A stretch of DNA of 64,000 bases from QHXN01 sp963785125. GTDB taxonomy: Bacteria; Acidobacteriota; Blastocatellia; Pyrinomonadales; Pyrinomonadaceae. Location: NCBI GenBank assembly GCA_963785125.1, contig CAWATU010000003.1:310001-374000 (forward strand). The letters are read 5' to 3'. Below are positions 1-8,837 of the stretch, piece by piece. Within the stretch, counting starts at the first letter, position 1. Every line of letters starts with the position of its first letter. The translations under genes and the position numbers were made by a program. The notes under the pieces were generated by a model, which searched no databases, was not told the DNA's origin, and saw nothing but the letters and a program-made list of their open reading frames with translations.

Positions 1-2
1 TA

Positions 3-194
3 CAGGTGCAGGCGTTGCTCGTGCCGGAGCGTGTGCGGAGCCTGTTGCGGCTCCGTCGTCGCGCCGTCTTCTCGGCGGCGGTAGACGTGTTCGCGTGGCT
101 GCCCGTGCCGGGCCTGCGTCCGCTGCTGCGCCGCCTGCTGTTGCAGCCGCGTTACTGGGGCGAGGTCGCGGAGCTTGAGCGCGCGCCGGTTTGA
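3..194 (+). CDS. C-terminal end of an unidentified protein (5' end outside window)
   Basis: An open frame runs from the first bases of the window to a TGA at 192-194, so this is probably the tail of a gene that begins upstream. The visible 63 residues are rich in Leu, Arg and Val and end in ELERAPV. There is no motif I recognise. The same-strand neighbours up to 5.4 kb include glycan-building enzymes, so a related role is possible but unproven. An internal ATG is too weakly supported to call a separate short gene. Confidence 0.4.
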   Translation, partial: QVQALLVPERVRSLLRLRRRAVFSAAVDVFAWLPVPGLRPLLRRLLLQPRYWGEVAELERAPV

Positions 195-257
195 AGGGGC
201 ATCCTTGTCATCCTCTCCGAGTTGTGTTTAGCTGGCCGCGTCGAGGCGGCAAGCGAG

Positions 258-669
258 ATGATTCACACGGAGAGCGCGGGCGGCGTGGTCGTCAACGGGG
301 AGGGGCGCGTCCTGCTGGTCGAGCCAGTACGGGACGAGCTGGTCTCTGCCGAAGGGGCATCTGGAAGAGGGCGAGACGCCTTTGGAGGCCGCGCGCAGAG
401 AGATTCGCGAGGAGTCAGGCGTCACCCGACTTGAGTTAATCAAGCCGCTCGGGAGCTACACACGCCACCGCCTCGGCGCCGACGGGCGCGAAGACGCTTC
501 GGAGCTGAAGACCATCCACCTCTTTCTCTTCCGTACCGACGAGAGCGAGCTTGTGCCGCTCGACCCCGACAACCCGGAGGCGCGCTGGGTCGAGCGCGAG
601 CGGGTCGCGGGGCTGCTGACGCACGCGAAGGACAGGGAGTTCTTCGCCTCAATCCTGAAGACCATCTGA
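258..669 (+). CDS. Nudix hydrolase, frame interrupted once
   Basis: Nudix hydrolases cleave nucleoside diphosphates linked to another moiety. The first frame starts at ATG 258 (MIHTESAGGVVVNG) and covers the first beta strands. Near position 324 the homology moves to the next frame, which reads SWSLPKGHLEEGE and then carries an intact Nudix box, G-x5-E-x7-REIREESG. The second frame continues to TGA 667-669. Both halves align to one 136-residue domain, so a single-base indel splits it. Either the gene is broken or the assembly carries an error. The catalytic Glu residues of the REIREE motif are present. The exact substrate cannot be told. Confidence 0.8.
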
Positions 670-699
670 CCCCACGACAGTCAGGGAGAAGCTCAAACC

Positions 700-1212
700 A
701 TGCGGAAGGTCATCCTTTCCCTCGTCATCGTCTCGTGCGCCGTCGCGGCACCCGTCAGGGCGCAGACCGGCATCACCCCGCTCCCGAAAGATAAGCTCGA
801 AGGCCCTGCCATCAGTTTCCCCGAAGCGGTCGTCAAAGAGTTGTACCGCGTCCACCGCAACGGCCGCGGCCATGTCTTCGAGAAGCAGGGACGGAAGCAG
901 CAGCAGAAATTCTTCGCTCCTAGCTTGGCCGCCCTCATCTGGAAGAACCTTTCGGAGACGCCCGAGGGCGAGGTGGGCAACATCGACTTCGACCCGCTCT
1001 ACAACGCGCAGGACGCGCAGATTAAGAACTTCCGCGTCGGCGCCGCCGACACCAACGGCAACACGGCCACCGTCCCCGTCACCTTCATGAACTACGACCA
1101 GAAGGTGAAGGTCACGTTCCGACTCGTCAACACGAAGGCGGGCTGGAAGGTCTCCAACATCGACTACGGCGGCGGCTCCGACCTCGTCCGTGTACTGAGC
1201 CAGCCGATGTGA
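700..1212 (+). CDS. Secreted DUF3828 family protein
   Basis: A 170-residue protein with a clear signal peptide (about residues 1-22, basic start, hydrophobic core, cleavage near VRAQTG). The rest resembles DUF3828 proteins, small periplasmic proteins of unknown function: a helical half around residues 40-90 (FPEAVVKELYRVH) and a beta-rich half with alternating strands ending in KAGWKVSNIDYGG. It follows the Nudix gene by 30 bases and a purine-rich site (AGGGAGAAG) lies upstream of ATG 700. The family call is by sequence pattern only. Confidence 0.7.
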   Translation: MRKVILSLVIVSCAVAAPVRAQTGITPLPKDKLEGPAISFPEAVVKELYRVHRNGRGHVFEKQGRKQQQKFFAPSLAALIWKNLSETPEGEVGNIDFDPLYNAQDAQIKNFRVGAADTNGNTATVPVTFMNYDQKVKVTFRLVNTKAGWKVSNIDYGGGSDLVRVLSQPM

Positions 1213-1224
1213 GGCGCCCGTCTT

Positions 1225-2532
1225 TTGAGTGAAGAGAACACGCGCGTGGGTGACAAGAATGTACAGCGGGCGCTCGTCTGCCTCTTCGTCCTCCTCTACG
1301 TTCCGTACCTGTTTCAGCAGGGCTACCAGAGGGTCGGCCAGTACCCGGGAGATTTCCCGACGCTCTACTGGGGCGCGAAGCTGGTCTTCGAGGAGGGGCG
1401 CTCGCCCTACGTAGACGGCGCGTTCGACGAGGTCGCCCAGCGCGAGCAGCGGCGCATCTTCCCATATCTCTATCCGCCGCCCTCGTTGTTCGCCTTCTAC
1501 CCCTTCACGACCGTTACCTATGACGCGGCGAAGGTCTGGCTCCTCGTCATCAGTCACGTCTGTCTGCTCGTCATCCTCTACCTCCTCTTCCTGCGCATCA
1601 GGCCGTTCGAGCCGTCGCCCCCGTGGCCGGGACTCGCGGCCGCGCTGATGACCGTTTACGTGCTGAACTACTATCCCGTCGCCGATAACTTCGCGTGGGG
1701 GCAGATCAACCTGTTGGTGCTGGCGCTCGTCCTTCTGGCGTGGCTCGCCCTCAAGCGGGGTGGGCGCGCGTTGAGTGTCGCGTTGCCGCTGTCACTTGCA
1801 GTGCTGTTGAAGACCTACCCGCTGCTCCTGCTGCCGCTCCTCGTCATCCGGAAGAGGTACGCGGCTGCGGCGTGGACGTTGGGGCTCATGGCGCTCTACG
1901 GGTTGGTCTCCTGGTGGGTTTTGCCGCGTGGGCTGTGGGGCGACTGGCTGACGAACGTCGCGCCGACGGGCGGCTACGGGCTGCGGCCGTTCAACCTTCC
2001 GTTCATCCCGGTCGAGCCGTGGAGCCACAGCATCAACGGCTTCATGCTCTTCGTACAGGATAGGGTGCCGGAGGTGCTGGGCCTTCCGACGCGTTTAATC
2101 ACGAGGCCGCTCACGTACCTGCTCGCGGGCGTGGTCGGGGCGGCGACCGTGGGGCTTGCGTTCCTGTCGGCGCGCAGGGGGCAGGGGGAGAGGACGCTCG
2201 ACGCAGACGTGTCGCTCTTTCTGCTGATGATGTTTCTGGTGGCGCCGCTCTCCTGGGAGCACCATCTGGTCTACGCGCTGCCGGCGGCGCTGTTCGCGAT
2301 TCACTTTCTGTTGAAGGGACGGACGCACCCTCTCGCGGCGCTCGGCGCGCTCGCGGCGCTCTTCGTCATCGCGTGGGAACTGCCGCGCGACGACTGGTTC
2401 CCGCTTCATGGAGTGCTCGCCCTCTTGAACGCGGTCAAGTTCTTCGCCGCCCTCGGCCTCTGGCTCTTTGTCGGCAAGAAGATGTGGGACGGGTTGAAGG
2501 ATGACGGCGGGAGGGTAAAGGCGGACGGATGA
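1225..2532 (+). CDS. GT87/DUF2029-type membrane mannosyltransferase-like protein
   Basis: A 435-residue integral membrane protein with about ten hydrophobic segments. The N-terminal loop DFPTLYWGAKLVFEEGRSPY matches the GT87 (DUF2029) family, polyprenol-phosphate-sugar-dependent transferases with a conserved Asp and aromatic residues after the first membrane span. Further typical patches are YLYPPPSLF near residue 85 and WEHHLVYALP near 345. The start is a TTG at 1225, 13 bases after the DUF3828 stop, with a weak ribosome site. It probably transfers a lipid-linked hexose to an extracytoplasmic glycan. The next three genes on the strand are also glycan enzymes, which supports a shared role. 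Confidence 0.75.
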   Translation: MSEENTRVGDKNVQRALVCLFVLLYVPYLFQQGYQRVGQYPGDFPTLYWGAKLVFEEGRSPYVDGAFDEVAQREQRRIFPYLYPPPSLFAFYPFTTVTYDAAKVWLLVISHVCLLVILYLLFLRIRPFEPSPPWPGLAAALMTVYVLNYYPVADNFAWGQINLLVLALVLLAWLALKRGGRALSVALPLSLAVLLKTYPLLLLPLLVIRKRYAAAAWTLGLMALYGLVSWWVLPRGLWGDWLTNVAPTGGYGLRPFNLPFIPVEPWSHSINGFMLFVQDRVPEVLGLPTRLITRPLTYLLAGVVGAATVGLAFLSARRGQGERTLDADVSLFLLMMFLVAPLSWEHHLVYALPAALFAIHFLLKGRTHPLAALGALAALFVIAWELPRDDWFPLHGVLALLNAVKFFAALGLWLFVGKKMWDGLKDDGGRVKADG

Positions 2533-2630
2533 GAGTGATGCGGTCGGCCGTCCACTTATCGGCCCAACTTAAGCCCTGAGAGCGTTTCGCGCATCTTCGG
2601 GGCTCGTGTTAGAGTCTTTCACTTCGGGTT

Positions 2631-3473
2631 TTGCAATCTCCCCATGGAAGGTCGGAACGGAATTTGTTAACGAGCGTCGTCGCCTCACGGGCGATATCAG
2701 TCGAGCCTGCCACATCCCGCGTCAACCTCGGCGTCGTCTGCCCGATGGCGAACGAGCGCGACTCGGCCGAGCGCTTCGTCCGCGAGGTGCTCTCCGCCTG
2801 CGAGCCCTTCCGGTTCAAGTCGATAACTTTCTACGCCGTCCTCGACCGCGTCAGCCGTGACGGCACGCTCGACCTCCTGCGTGAGTTGGAGGCGGTGCTG
2901 CCGCAACTGCGCGTCGTCTGGGCGCCCGAGAATCGCTGCGTAGTGGACGCATACCTGCGCGGCTACCGCGAGGCGCTCGACGCGGGCTGCGATTGGGTGC
3001 TGGAGATCGACGCCGGCTACAGCCACCAGCCTGTGGACATCCCGCGCTTCTTCGAGAAGATGTCGGAAGGCTACGACTGCGTCTTCGGCAGCCGCTTCTG
3101 TGCGGGCGGGCGCATCACGGAGAGCGCGCTCAGGCGCAAGGTCATCAGCCGCGGCGGCACGCTCCTGACGAACCTTCTGCTCGGCACACGTCTGACCGAC
3201 ATGACGAGCGGCTTCGAGCTTTTCTCGCGCACCGCGCTCGAAGAGGTTCTGAGCCGCGGCGTCAACTCGCGCGGCCACTTCTTCCAGACCGAGATCAAGG
3301 CGCACTGCCAATCCTTCCGCGTCGCCGAAGTCCCCATCCACTACCGCGCGGCCAGCGATAGCGTCAACAACAACGTCCTCAAGGACGCCTTCGTCAACCT
3401 CTGGCGCCTCTTCCGCGCGCGCTCCTCGCGCGGGCCCGCGGTCGCTTCCCTCGAACAGGACGAGGCGGCATGA
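2631..3473 (+). CDS. Glycosyltransferase family 2 (polyprenol-phosphate mannose synthase-like)
   Basis: A GT-A fold glycosyltransferase of 280 residues. The family core starts near residue 32 (LGVVCPMANE), and the metal/nucleotide-sugar site is EIDAGYSHQP at 125-134, equivalent to the DADLSHDP motif of dolichyl-phosphate-mannose synthases. The SGFELFSR motif near 200 is also typical of that group. There are no C-terminal membrane helices, so it is a soluble or peripheral enzyme. The TTG at 2631 is the longest start; later starts around 2660-2745 are possible because the first 30 residues look non-conserved. Its stop overlaps the start of the STELLO-like gene, so the two are probably cotranslated. 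Confidence 0.8.
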   Translation: MQSPHGRSERNLLTSVVASRAISVEPATSRVNLGVVCPMANERDSAERFVREVLSACEPFRFKSITFYAVLDRVSRDGTLDLLRELEAVLPQLRVVWAPENRCVVDAYLRGYREALDAGCDWVLEIDAGYSHQPVDIPRFFEKMSEGYDCVFGSRFCAGGRITESALRRKVISRGGTLLTNLLLGTRLTDMTSGFELFSRTALEEVLSRGVNSRGHFFQTEIKAHCQSFRVAEVPIHYRAASDSVNNNVLKDAFVNLWRLFRARSSRGPAVASLEQDEAA

Positions 3474-4485
3474 CGGACAGCGTCGCGCTCGTCGTCACCT
3501 CCATCTCCGCGCCTAACCCTGTGCTGAGCGCGCTGGCCGAGGGCTCACGCCGACGCGGCCGGCAGTTCGTCGTCATCGGCGACGTGCCGAGCCCCTCTGA
3601 CTTCCAACTGGAAGGCTGCGACTTCTATGGCCTCGACGCGCAGTACGAGTCGGGCTTCAACTTCGCGCGCCTCTGCCCGACCAGACATTACGCGCGCAAG
3701 AACCTCGGATACCTCCTCGCCATCCGTCAAGGTGCGAACATCATCGTCGAGACCGACGACGATAACTTTCCGCGCGAAGAGTTCTGGGGCGAGCGTCAGC
3801 GCAAAGTCTCTGTGCCTACACTCGAAGACGCGGGCTGGGTCAACGTCTACCGCTACTTCTCGGAGGCGAACATCTGGCCGCGCGGCCTGCCGTTGGAGCG
3901 CGTGCGCGAGCGCGTGCCCGACTTCGGGTCTGTCAGCGTGAAGGACGCCGACTGCCCCATCCAGCAGGGCCTCGCCGACGAGAACCCGGACGTGGACGCC
4001 ATCTACCGCCTCGTCGCAAGCTGCCGCAGTCGTTCCGGCACGACCGGCGCGTGGCGTTGGGCGCGGGCTCCTGGTGCCCCTTCAACAGTCAGAACACGAC
4101 GTGGTGGACGGAGGCGTTCCCGCTGCTCTACCTGCCCGCATACTGCTCCTTCCGCATGACCGACATCTGGCGCAGCTTCGTCGCGCAGCGCATCTCGTGG
4201 GAGCAGGGCTGGGGCGTGCTCTTCCACGAGCCCACAGTCTGGCAGGAGCGCAACGAGCACAACCTCATGCGCGACTTCCGCGACGAGGTGCCGGGCTACC
4301 TCCACAACGCCGCGATCTGCGAAGCGCTCGCGGGCCTCAAACTCGCGCCCGGCGTCGAGCGCCTCGGCGAGAACCTTCTGGCGTGTTACGAGCGTCTGGT
4401 CGAGATGTCTCTGGTCGGACGGGAAGAGTTGCCACTGCTCGCGGCGTGGCTTGAAGACCTCGCCGCGGCGCGCGCGAGCGTTTGA
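3470..4485 (+). CDS. STELLO-type (DUF288-like) glycosyltransferase, frame interrupted once
   Basis: The first frame (3470 to about 4014) encodes VALVVTSISAPNPVL, then a DDD-type nucleotide-sugar site (IIVETDDDNFPREEF) around residue 90. Near 4014 the homology moves one frame and continues as LPQSFRHDRRVALGAG and PFNSQNTTWW to the TGA at 4485. Both parts fit the STELLO/DUF288 family, known best from plant Golgi proteins and found in bacterial polysaccharide loci. The protein would be about 338 residues. The ATGA overlap with the GT2 gene indicates translational coupling. One base appears to be missing relative to a working frame, and this may be an assembly error. Confidence 0.7.
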
Positions 4486-4495
4486 ACGAGGGTTT

Positions 4496-5446
4496 ATGGA
4501 GAACTTCCTTCAGGGCAAGAGAATTGCGGTCACGGGGGGCGGCGGCTTCCTCGGCAGCGTCGTGGTCAACAAACTCCGCGAGCGCGACTGTGAAGACATC
4601 TTCGTCGTCCGCAAGCGCGACTACGACTTGGTCAAAGGCTCCGACGTGGAACGCCTCTACCGCGAAGCGCGCCCCGAGGTCGTCATCCACCTCGCCGCGG
4701 TCGTCGGCGGCATCGGCGCGAACCGCGACAACCCCGGCCTCTACTTCTACGAGAACATCATGATGGGCGTCCAGCTCATCGAAGGCGCGCGGGTCAACGG
4801 CGTCGAAAAATTTATTCAAGTCGGCACCATCTGCGCGTATCCCAAGTTCACGCCCGTCCCGTTCCACGAAGATGAGCTGTGGAACGGCTATCCCGAAGAG
4901 ACGAACGCCCCGTACGGCGTGGCGAAGAAGGCTCTGCTCGTGCAGTGTCAGGCGTACCGCGACCAGTACGGCTTCAACGGCGTCTATCTCCTGCCCGTCA
5001 ACCTCTACGGCCCCGGCGACAACTTCAACCCGAACACTTCGCACGTCATCCCGGCGCTGATTAAGAAGTTCGTGGACGCCGAGGGGCGGGGCGAGCCCGA
5101 GGTCGAGGTGTGGGGGACGGGCGCGGCCACGCGCGAGTTCCTCTACGTGGACGACGCGGCCGAAGGGATCGTGCTCGCCGCGGAGAAGTATAACGGGGCC
5201 GACCCCGTCAACCTCGGGTCGGGGATGGAGATCAGCATCAAAGACCTGGCCGAGTTGATAGCCCAGGAGACGGGCTACCGTGGAAGGCTCGTCTGGGACT
5301 CGTCGAAGCCCGATGGGCAGCCGCGCCGTGCGCTCGACGTGACGAGGGCGGAGGAGTTGTTCGGCTTCAAAGCGCGCGTCGATTTCGTCGAAGGTCTGCG
5401 GCGCACCATCGAGTGGTATCGCTCCACGCTCGCCACAAAAGAGTAA
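4496..5446 (+). CDS. fcl: GDP-L-fucose synthase
   Basis: An NAD(P)-dependent epimerase-reductase of 316 residues that converts GDP-4-keto-6-deoxymannose to GDP-L-fucose. The Rossmann motif TGGGGFLG is at 13-20, the catalytic YGVAK at 140-144, and the Cys of the TICAYPK segment at about 113 fits the family's active-site Cys. IGANRDNP and NLYGPGDNFNP are signature stretches of this group. I chose ATG 4496 because it gives the family's normal N terminus (MENFLQGKRIAVTGG) and follows a purine-rich site; a longer frame from 4451 overlaps the previous gene. No GDP-mannose dehydratase is visible nearby, so the substrate must be made elsewhere. Confidence 0.88.
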   Translation: MENFLQGKRIAVTGGGGFLGSVVVNKLRERDCEDIFVVRKRDYDLVKGSDVERLYREARPEVVIHLAAVVGGIGANRDNPGLYFYENIMMGVQLIEGARVNGVEKFIQVGTICAYPKFTPVPFHEDELWNGYPEETNAPYGVAKKALLVQCQAYRDQYGFNGVYLLPVNLYGPGDNFNPNTSHVIPALIKKFVDAEGRGEPEVEVWGTGAATREFLYVDDAAEGIVLAAEKYNGADPVNLGSGMEISIKDLAELIAQETGYRGRLVWDSSKPDGQPRRALDVTRAEELFGFKARVDFVEGLRRTIEWYRSTLATKE

Positions 5447-5491
5447 ACCGTGCGCTTCCGGGCGGCCTCACCGGCTCGACACAAATTACTC

Positions 5492-5519
5492 TTGCCTTAT
5501 CCCGGTTTTTACATATAAT
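5492..5519 (+). promoter_or_regulatory. Candidate sigma-70-type promoter upstream of the DUF2752 gene
   Basis: TTGCCT at 5492-5497 and a perfect TATAAT at 5514-5519 are separated by 16 bases. The box pair stands out in otherwise GC-rich DNA and points toward the gene starting at 5659, leaving a leader of about 130 bases. Seen in sequence; function inferred. Confidence 0.5.
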
Positions 5520-5658
5520 TGCGCGTCCTTTCCTAGCGCTCTACAAGTTTTAAGCCGATCTCTTACAGTTCAGAGTTATCCAGCCCCTGTGGGCGGCGCC
5601 CGCGAGTGGCCGCAACGAGGCCGCACGTAAGGGCGGCCCGCAACACACGTCAGACTTT

Positions 5659-6090
5659 ATGACGAATCCCGGACGGCCCGACCTGGCTTTGGCGTCGCTC
5701 CTGTGCGACCGGAGGGTCTCGCTCGGAGTGGCGGCCGTGGCGTTTGTGCAGGTCGCGGGCGTTGCGGCCGGGGTCGGCGGCTGGCCCTGCCCTGTGAAGG
5801 GAGCCCTGGGCATCCCCTGCCCGGGGTGCGGGCTCACACGCGCGACCGTTGCGCTGCTCAGGGGCGAGTTTGCGGCGTCCTTCGCCGCGCATGCCTTCGC
5901 GCCCGTGCTGCTTCTGGGGCTGGCGGCGCTCGCGGTCGCGGGGCTTCTGCCTGCGGCGCGGCGCGAGGCGTTCGCGTCCCTCGTCGCGCGTTTCGAGCGC
6001 CGCACGAAAGCCTCGTACGTGTTGTTTGCGGCGCTGTTCCTGTACTGGTCGGTTCGCCTGTTGTTCCTGCCGGGTGCGTTCAACCCCTGA
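5659..6090 (+). CDS. DUF2752 family membrane protein
   Basis: A 143-residue membrane protein with three hydrophobic segments (roughly residues 20-40, 72-92 and 115-132). The family signature is CPVKGALGIPCPGCGLTR at about 44-61, with the CPGCG pair typical of DUF2752. Function is unknown; members often sit by small membrane proteins, as here, where a 90-residue membrane protein follows after 52 bases. A promoter-like TTGCCT/TATAAT pair lies upstream. Confidence 0.8.
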   Translation: MTNPGRPDLALASLLCDRRVSLGVAAVAFVQVAGVAAGVGGWPCPVKGALGIPCPGCGLTRATVALLRGEFAASFAAHAFAPVLLLGLAALAVAGLLPAARREAFASLVARFERRTKASYVLFAALFLYWSVRLLFLPGAFNP

Positions 6091-6142
6091 ACGCGGCGGC
6101 CACAACTTTTCAGGTCTAAGACAATAGAAGGAGGATGGTGGA

Positions 6143-6415
6143 ATGCAGTATTTAATTTGGTTGCTGGCTCTCGCGGCGTTCGTGATTCAAATCCTGGTGG
6201 TGGTGAAGATGTTCCAGAATGCCGGCGCCCTGCACGGGATTCTCGGGATCATCTGTGGCCTCTACGCTTACATCTGGGGCTGGATGAATTCGAGCAAGTA
6301 CGGCATACGGAACCTGATGCTCATCTGGACGGTGCTGATTATCCTCATCATCATCCTTAACGTAGTCTTCGGCGCCAGTATGGCCGCGAGCTATCCGGTC
6401 CCGACCACTCCCTGA
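6143..6415 (+). CDS. Small membrane protein of unknown function
   Basis: A 90-residue protein with three hydrophobic stretches: 1-20 (LIWLLALAAFVIQILVVV), about 32-47, and 59-80 (LMLIWTVLIILIIIL). A strong ribosome site (AAGGAGG) lies about nine bases before ATG 6143. The middle segment GILGIICGLYAYIWGW resembles short conserved membrane proteins found beside DUF2752 genes. No enzymatic residues are evident. The strong ribosome site supports a real gene. Confidence 0.7.
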   Translation: MQYLIWLLALAAFVIQILVVVKMFQNAGALHGILGIICGLYAYIWGWMNSSKYGIRNLMLIWTVLIILIIILNVVFGASMAASYPVPTTP

Positions 6416-6464
6416 CCTCGGGAGCGCGAGTCCGTGCGCCGCGCGCCGCGGCGCTCACGAACAC

Positions 6465-6522
6465 AGACGGCGGGTCGAGTCTTTCGCCGAGCCCCTGACG
6501 GCGGAGGGCTCGCCCGCCGTCT
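6465..6522. repeat. Inverted repeat between two plus-strand genes
   Basis: AGACGGCGGG at 6465-6474 and its reverse complement CCCGCCGTCT at 6513-6522 could pair around a 38-base loop. No T-run follows, so a rho-independent terminator is not clear. Confidence 0.35.
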
Positions 6523-6540
6523 ACGAATTAAGGGTGAGTG

Positions 6541-7298
6541 ATGATGAAGAGAGTTCTGTTGGCGGCGTTGTCGTTCGTCATGCTGTGGGCGGCGCCGCCG
6601 GCTGCGATGGCACAGGACACGCCCATCGCGGGCGGTTACAGCGAGCGCGCGACGAACGACCGGGGCGTCGCGGCCGCAGCCGCTTTCGCCGCGAGGGAGA
6701 GGGGACGACGTACGGGACGGCGCGTAACGCTCGTCGCCATCAAGCGCGCCGAGACGCAGGTCGTCGCCGGGCTCAACTACCGTCTGCTGCTGAGCGTGAG
6801 GGAGGGGCGCGACGCGCGCAACGTGACGGCGGTCGTCTACCAGAACCTCCGGCAGAGGCTCTCGCTTGAGAGTTGGGAGCCCGCGGCCGTGGGCGGCCCG
6901 TCGGCGGGGCGCGAGGTCAAAGTCTACCTCGTGCGCTCGACGACAAAGGGAGGCGCGGCCGTCGCATCGGCTGCGACGACAGTCTCGTGCCCGTCACGCG
7001 CACGGTGGCGGCGACCGGCACGCCCCTGAAGGCAGCCGTCGAAGAACTGCTCGCCATCGCGCGCGAGTTCGAGGGCGGCTTAGGCAACTACTGGGCGGGC
7101 GAAAACCTGCGCGTGCAGAGCGCCGTCATCAGCGGCGGAGTGGCGACCATCCGCATCCGCGGCACGCTGCCCGTCGCGGGCGTCTGCGACGAGCCGCGCA
7201 TCGAGGAGCAGATCAAAGAGACCGCGCGCCAGTTCCGCGGAGTCCGAAGCGTCCGCGTCTTCCTCAACAGCCAGAGGCTCTCCGACGCTATCCGCTGA
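6541..7298 (+). CDS. Secreted cystatin-like plus GerMN domain protein, frame interrupted once
   Basis: The N terminus has a signal peptide ending near AMAQDTP. Residues about 35-105 look like a cystatin fold: an N-terminal Gly segment (PIAGGYSER), a helix with FAARERGRR, and the hallmark Q-x-V-x-G as QVVAG. Near 6960 the frame slips by one base and continues as RIGCDDSLVPVTRTV, then a GerMN domain to TGA 7298 with PLKAAVEELL and ISGGVATIRI. GerMN domains occur in spore germination and lipoprotein-type proteins. The combination suggests a secreted envelope protein. The frame break is small and both domains look intact, so an assembly indel is possible. A GTG at 6538 is an alternative start. 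Confidence 0.65.
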
Positions 7299-7347
7299 CG
7301 CCTCCGCGTAACTGTCGGAGCCCCGCGCCTCGTGATATTTTAAGGGC

Positions 7348-8823
7348 GTGGAATCCGAACAAGCGGGCAGGGGCGCGGAGTCTAACGAAGGTATCCCGGG
7401 CGCGACTCACGCGCCCGACGTTATTCGCGTGCAAGGCGGCGACCGCCGCACCACCCACCCGCCCGTCGTCACGCACAAGCCTCCCTCCGGGTCTTCATTC
7501 GACAGCCGCTCGACGCTCATCCGCTGGCTCCCGCTCGCGCTCCTCGTGTGCGGCGCGCTCGCGGCGCCTTTCGTCTATCTCAGGAACAGGCAGGCCGTCA
7601 TCGGCGGCCTCAAGACCGGCGCCGAGCAGGTGAAGGACATCCTGAAAGGCGCCGCTCCGCGCGACCCTTACGCCGAGGCCGTCTCGAAGCTCGAAGAAGA
7701 CCGCGGCGAGCCCACCGGCCGTAAGGCTCAGGATGTCGAAATCCCGCAGGAGCTGAAGCAGTACAGCGAGACGCGCCGCTTCCTCGCCATCCAGGGTGCG
7801 GCCGCCGCCGAGGCAGGCGTCCGCCCGCCGCACGACTTCGCCGAGCTGGCCGAGACCATCTCGGGCGCGCGCGAGCTGGTCGAGGTGCCGAGGCTCGGCC
7901 GCGGCTTCGTGCTCTACGGCGTGGGCCTGACGGCGACGGGCGCGCTGACACACTTCGACACGAGGGCCAAGAAGGTCGTGCCGCTCTACGCGAACGTGGA
8001 GGAGTTAGAGGCGGCGGAGCGCGGGCTCTCCGAGGAGCGCGAGCAGCTCTCGAAGGGGCTGCGCGAGATTGAGGTCAGGCTCAGGGAACTCGGTCGCAAG
8101 GAGCGCGAGGCGCGCGCGCAACTGCTGGCCGACGCTGCCGCGAGGAAGAAGGAGCTGACGGCCGTCTCAGAGAAGGAGAAGCTGCTCAACGCATACTACG
8201 GCAAGCCCGGCGCGAAGGCGCGCGAGAAGACCGGCGAACGCCTCTTCGCCGAGTACGCTGTTCAGGAACGACTCGCGCGCGACTTCGGCGGGCGCTCGTA
8301 CGAGCTGCGCGACCCCGTCGCGTCGAGGGAGTTTCAGGCGCACATGCTCAGCCACGTGCGGCCGTCTACGCTCGCGTTGATTGAAGAGCTGGGCACGACC
8401 TACGAGTCGAAGTTCGGGCGGCCTCTTCCCATCACCTCGCTCGTGAGGACGGACGAGTACCAGCGGCTCCTGCGTGAGTCAGGCAACCCCAACGCCGCGG
8501 ACGTGGCGCCGCCGCCGCACACGACCGGGTTCGCCTTCGATGTCTACTACCGCTACATGACGGCCGAGGAGCAGAAGTTCGTCATGTCTGAGATTGCGCG
8601 CCTCGAACGCGCCGGCCGCGTCGAAGCGCTCCGCGAGCTACGAGACCACTACCACATCTTCGTCTTTGCCGAAGGCCGCCCGCCCGCGGCCGAGTCGGTC
8701 GATAAGATTCTGGGGAAGCGCACGAAGCCCGCGGCCGAGGCCGAGAAGCCGGAGAAGAAAGAGACGAAGCAGAAAGAGACAAAAAAGAGAGAGGCGCCTG
8801 CGAAGAAGGGAAGAAAGCGTTAG
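7348..8823 (+). CDS. Membrane-anchored DUF5715 (peptidase M15-like) protein
   Basis: A 491-residue protein. One membrane segment at about 59-78 (LIRWLPLALLVCGALAAP) is followed by a periplasmic region, a charged coiled coil at about 215-275 (ELEAAERGLSEEREQ), and a C-terminal domain of the DUF5715/D-Ala-D-Ala carboxypeptidase-like type. The zinc-ligand pattern is visible: H391-x6-D398 in HTTGFAFD and H434-Y-H436 in DHYHIF. The Lys-rich tail (about 460-491) looks disordered. A role in peptidoglycan trimming is inferred. The GTG at 7348 is used as start; no ATG lies near. It ends 14 bases before the convergent minus-strand gene. Confidence 0.72.
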   Translation: MESEQAGRGAESNEGIPGATHAPDVIRVQGGDRRTTHPPVVTHKPPSGSSFDSRSTLIRWLPLALLVCGALAAPFVYLRNRQAVIGGLKTGAEQVKDILKGAAPRDPYAEAVSKLEEDRGEPTGRKAQDVEIPQELKQYSETRRFLAIQGAAAAEAGVRPPHDFAELAETISGARELVEVPRLGRGFVLYGVGLTATGALTHFDTRAKKVVPLYANVEELEAAERGLSEEREQLSKGLREIEVRLRELGRKEREARAQLLADAAARKKELTAVSEKEKLLNAYYGKPGAKAREKTGERLFAEYAVQERLARDFGGRSYELRDPVASREFQAHMLSHVRPSTLALIEELGTTYESKFGRPLPITSLVRTDEYQRLLRESGNPNAADVAPPPHTTGFAFDVYYRYMTAEEQKFVMSEIARLERAGRVEALRELRDHYHIFVFAEGRPPAAESVDKILGKRTKPAAEAEKPEKKETKQKETKKREAPAKKGRKR

Positions 8824-8837
8824 CCACGCTGCCCGCG

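Noticed and set aside
649..1557. Minus-strand frame of 302 codons
   Set aside because: Crosses two real plus-strand genes antisense; repetitive charged composition.
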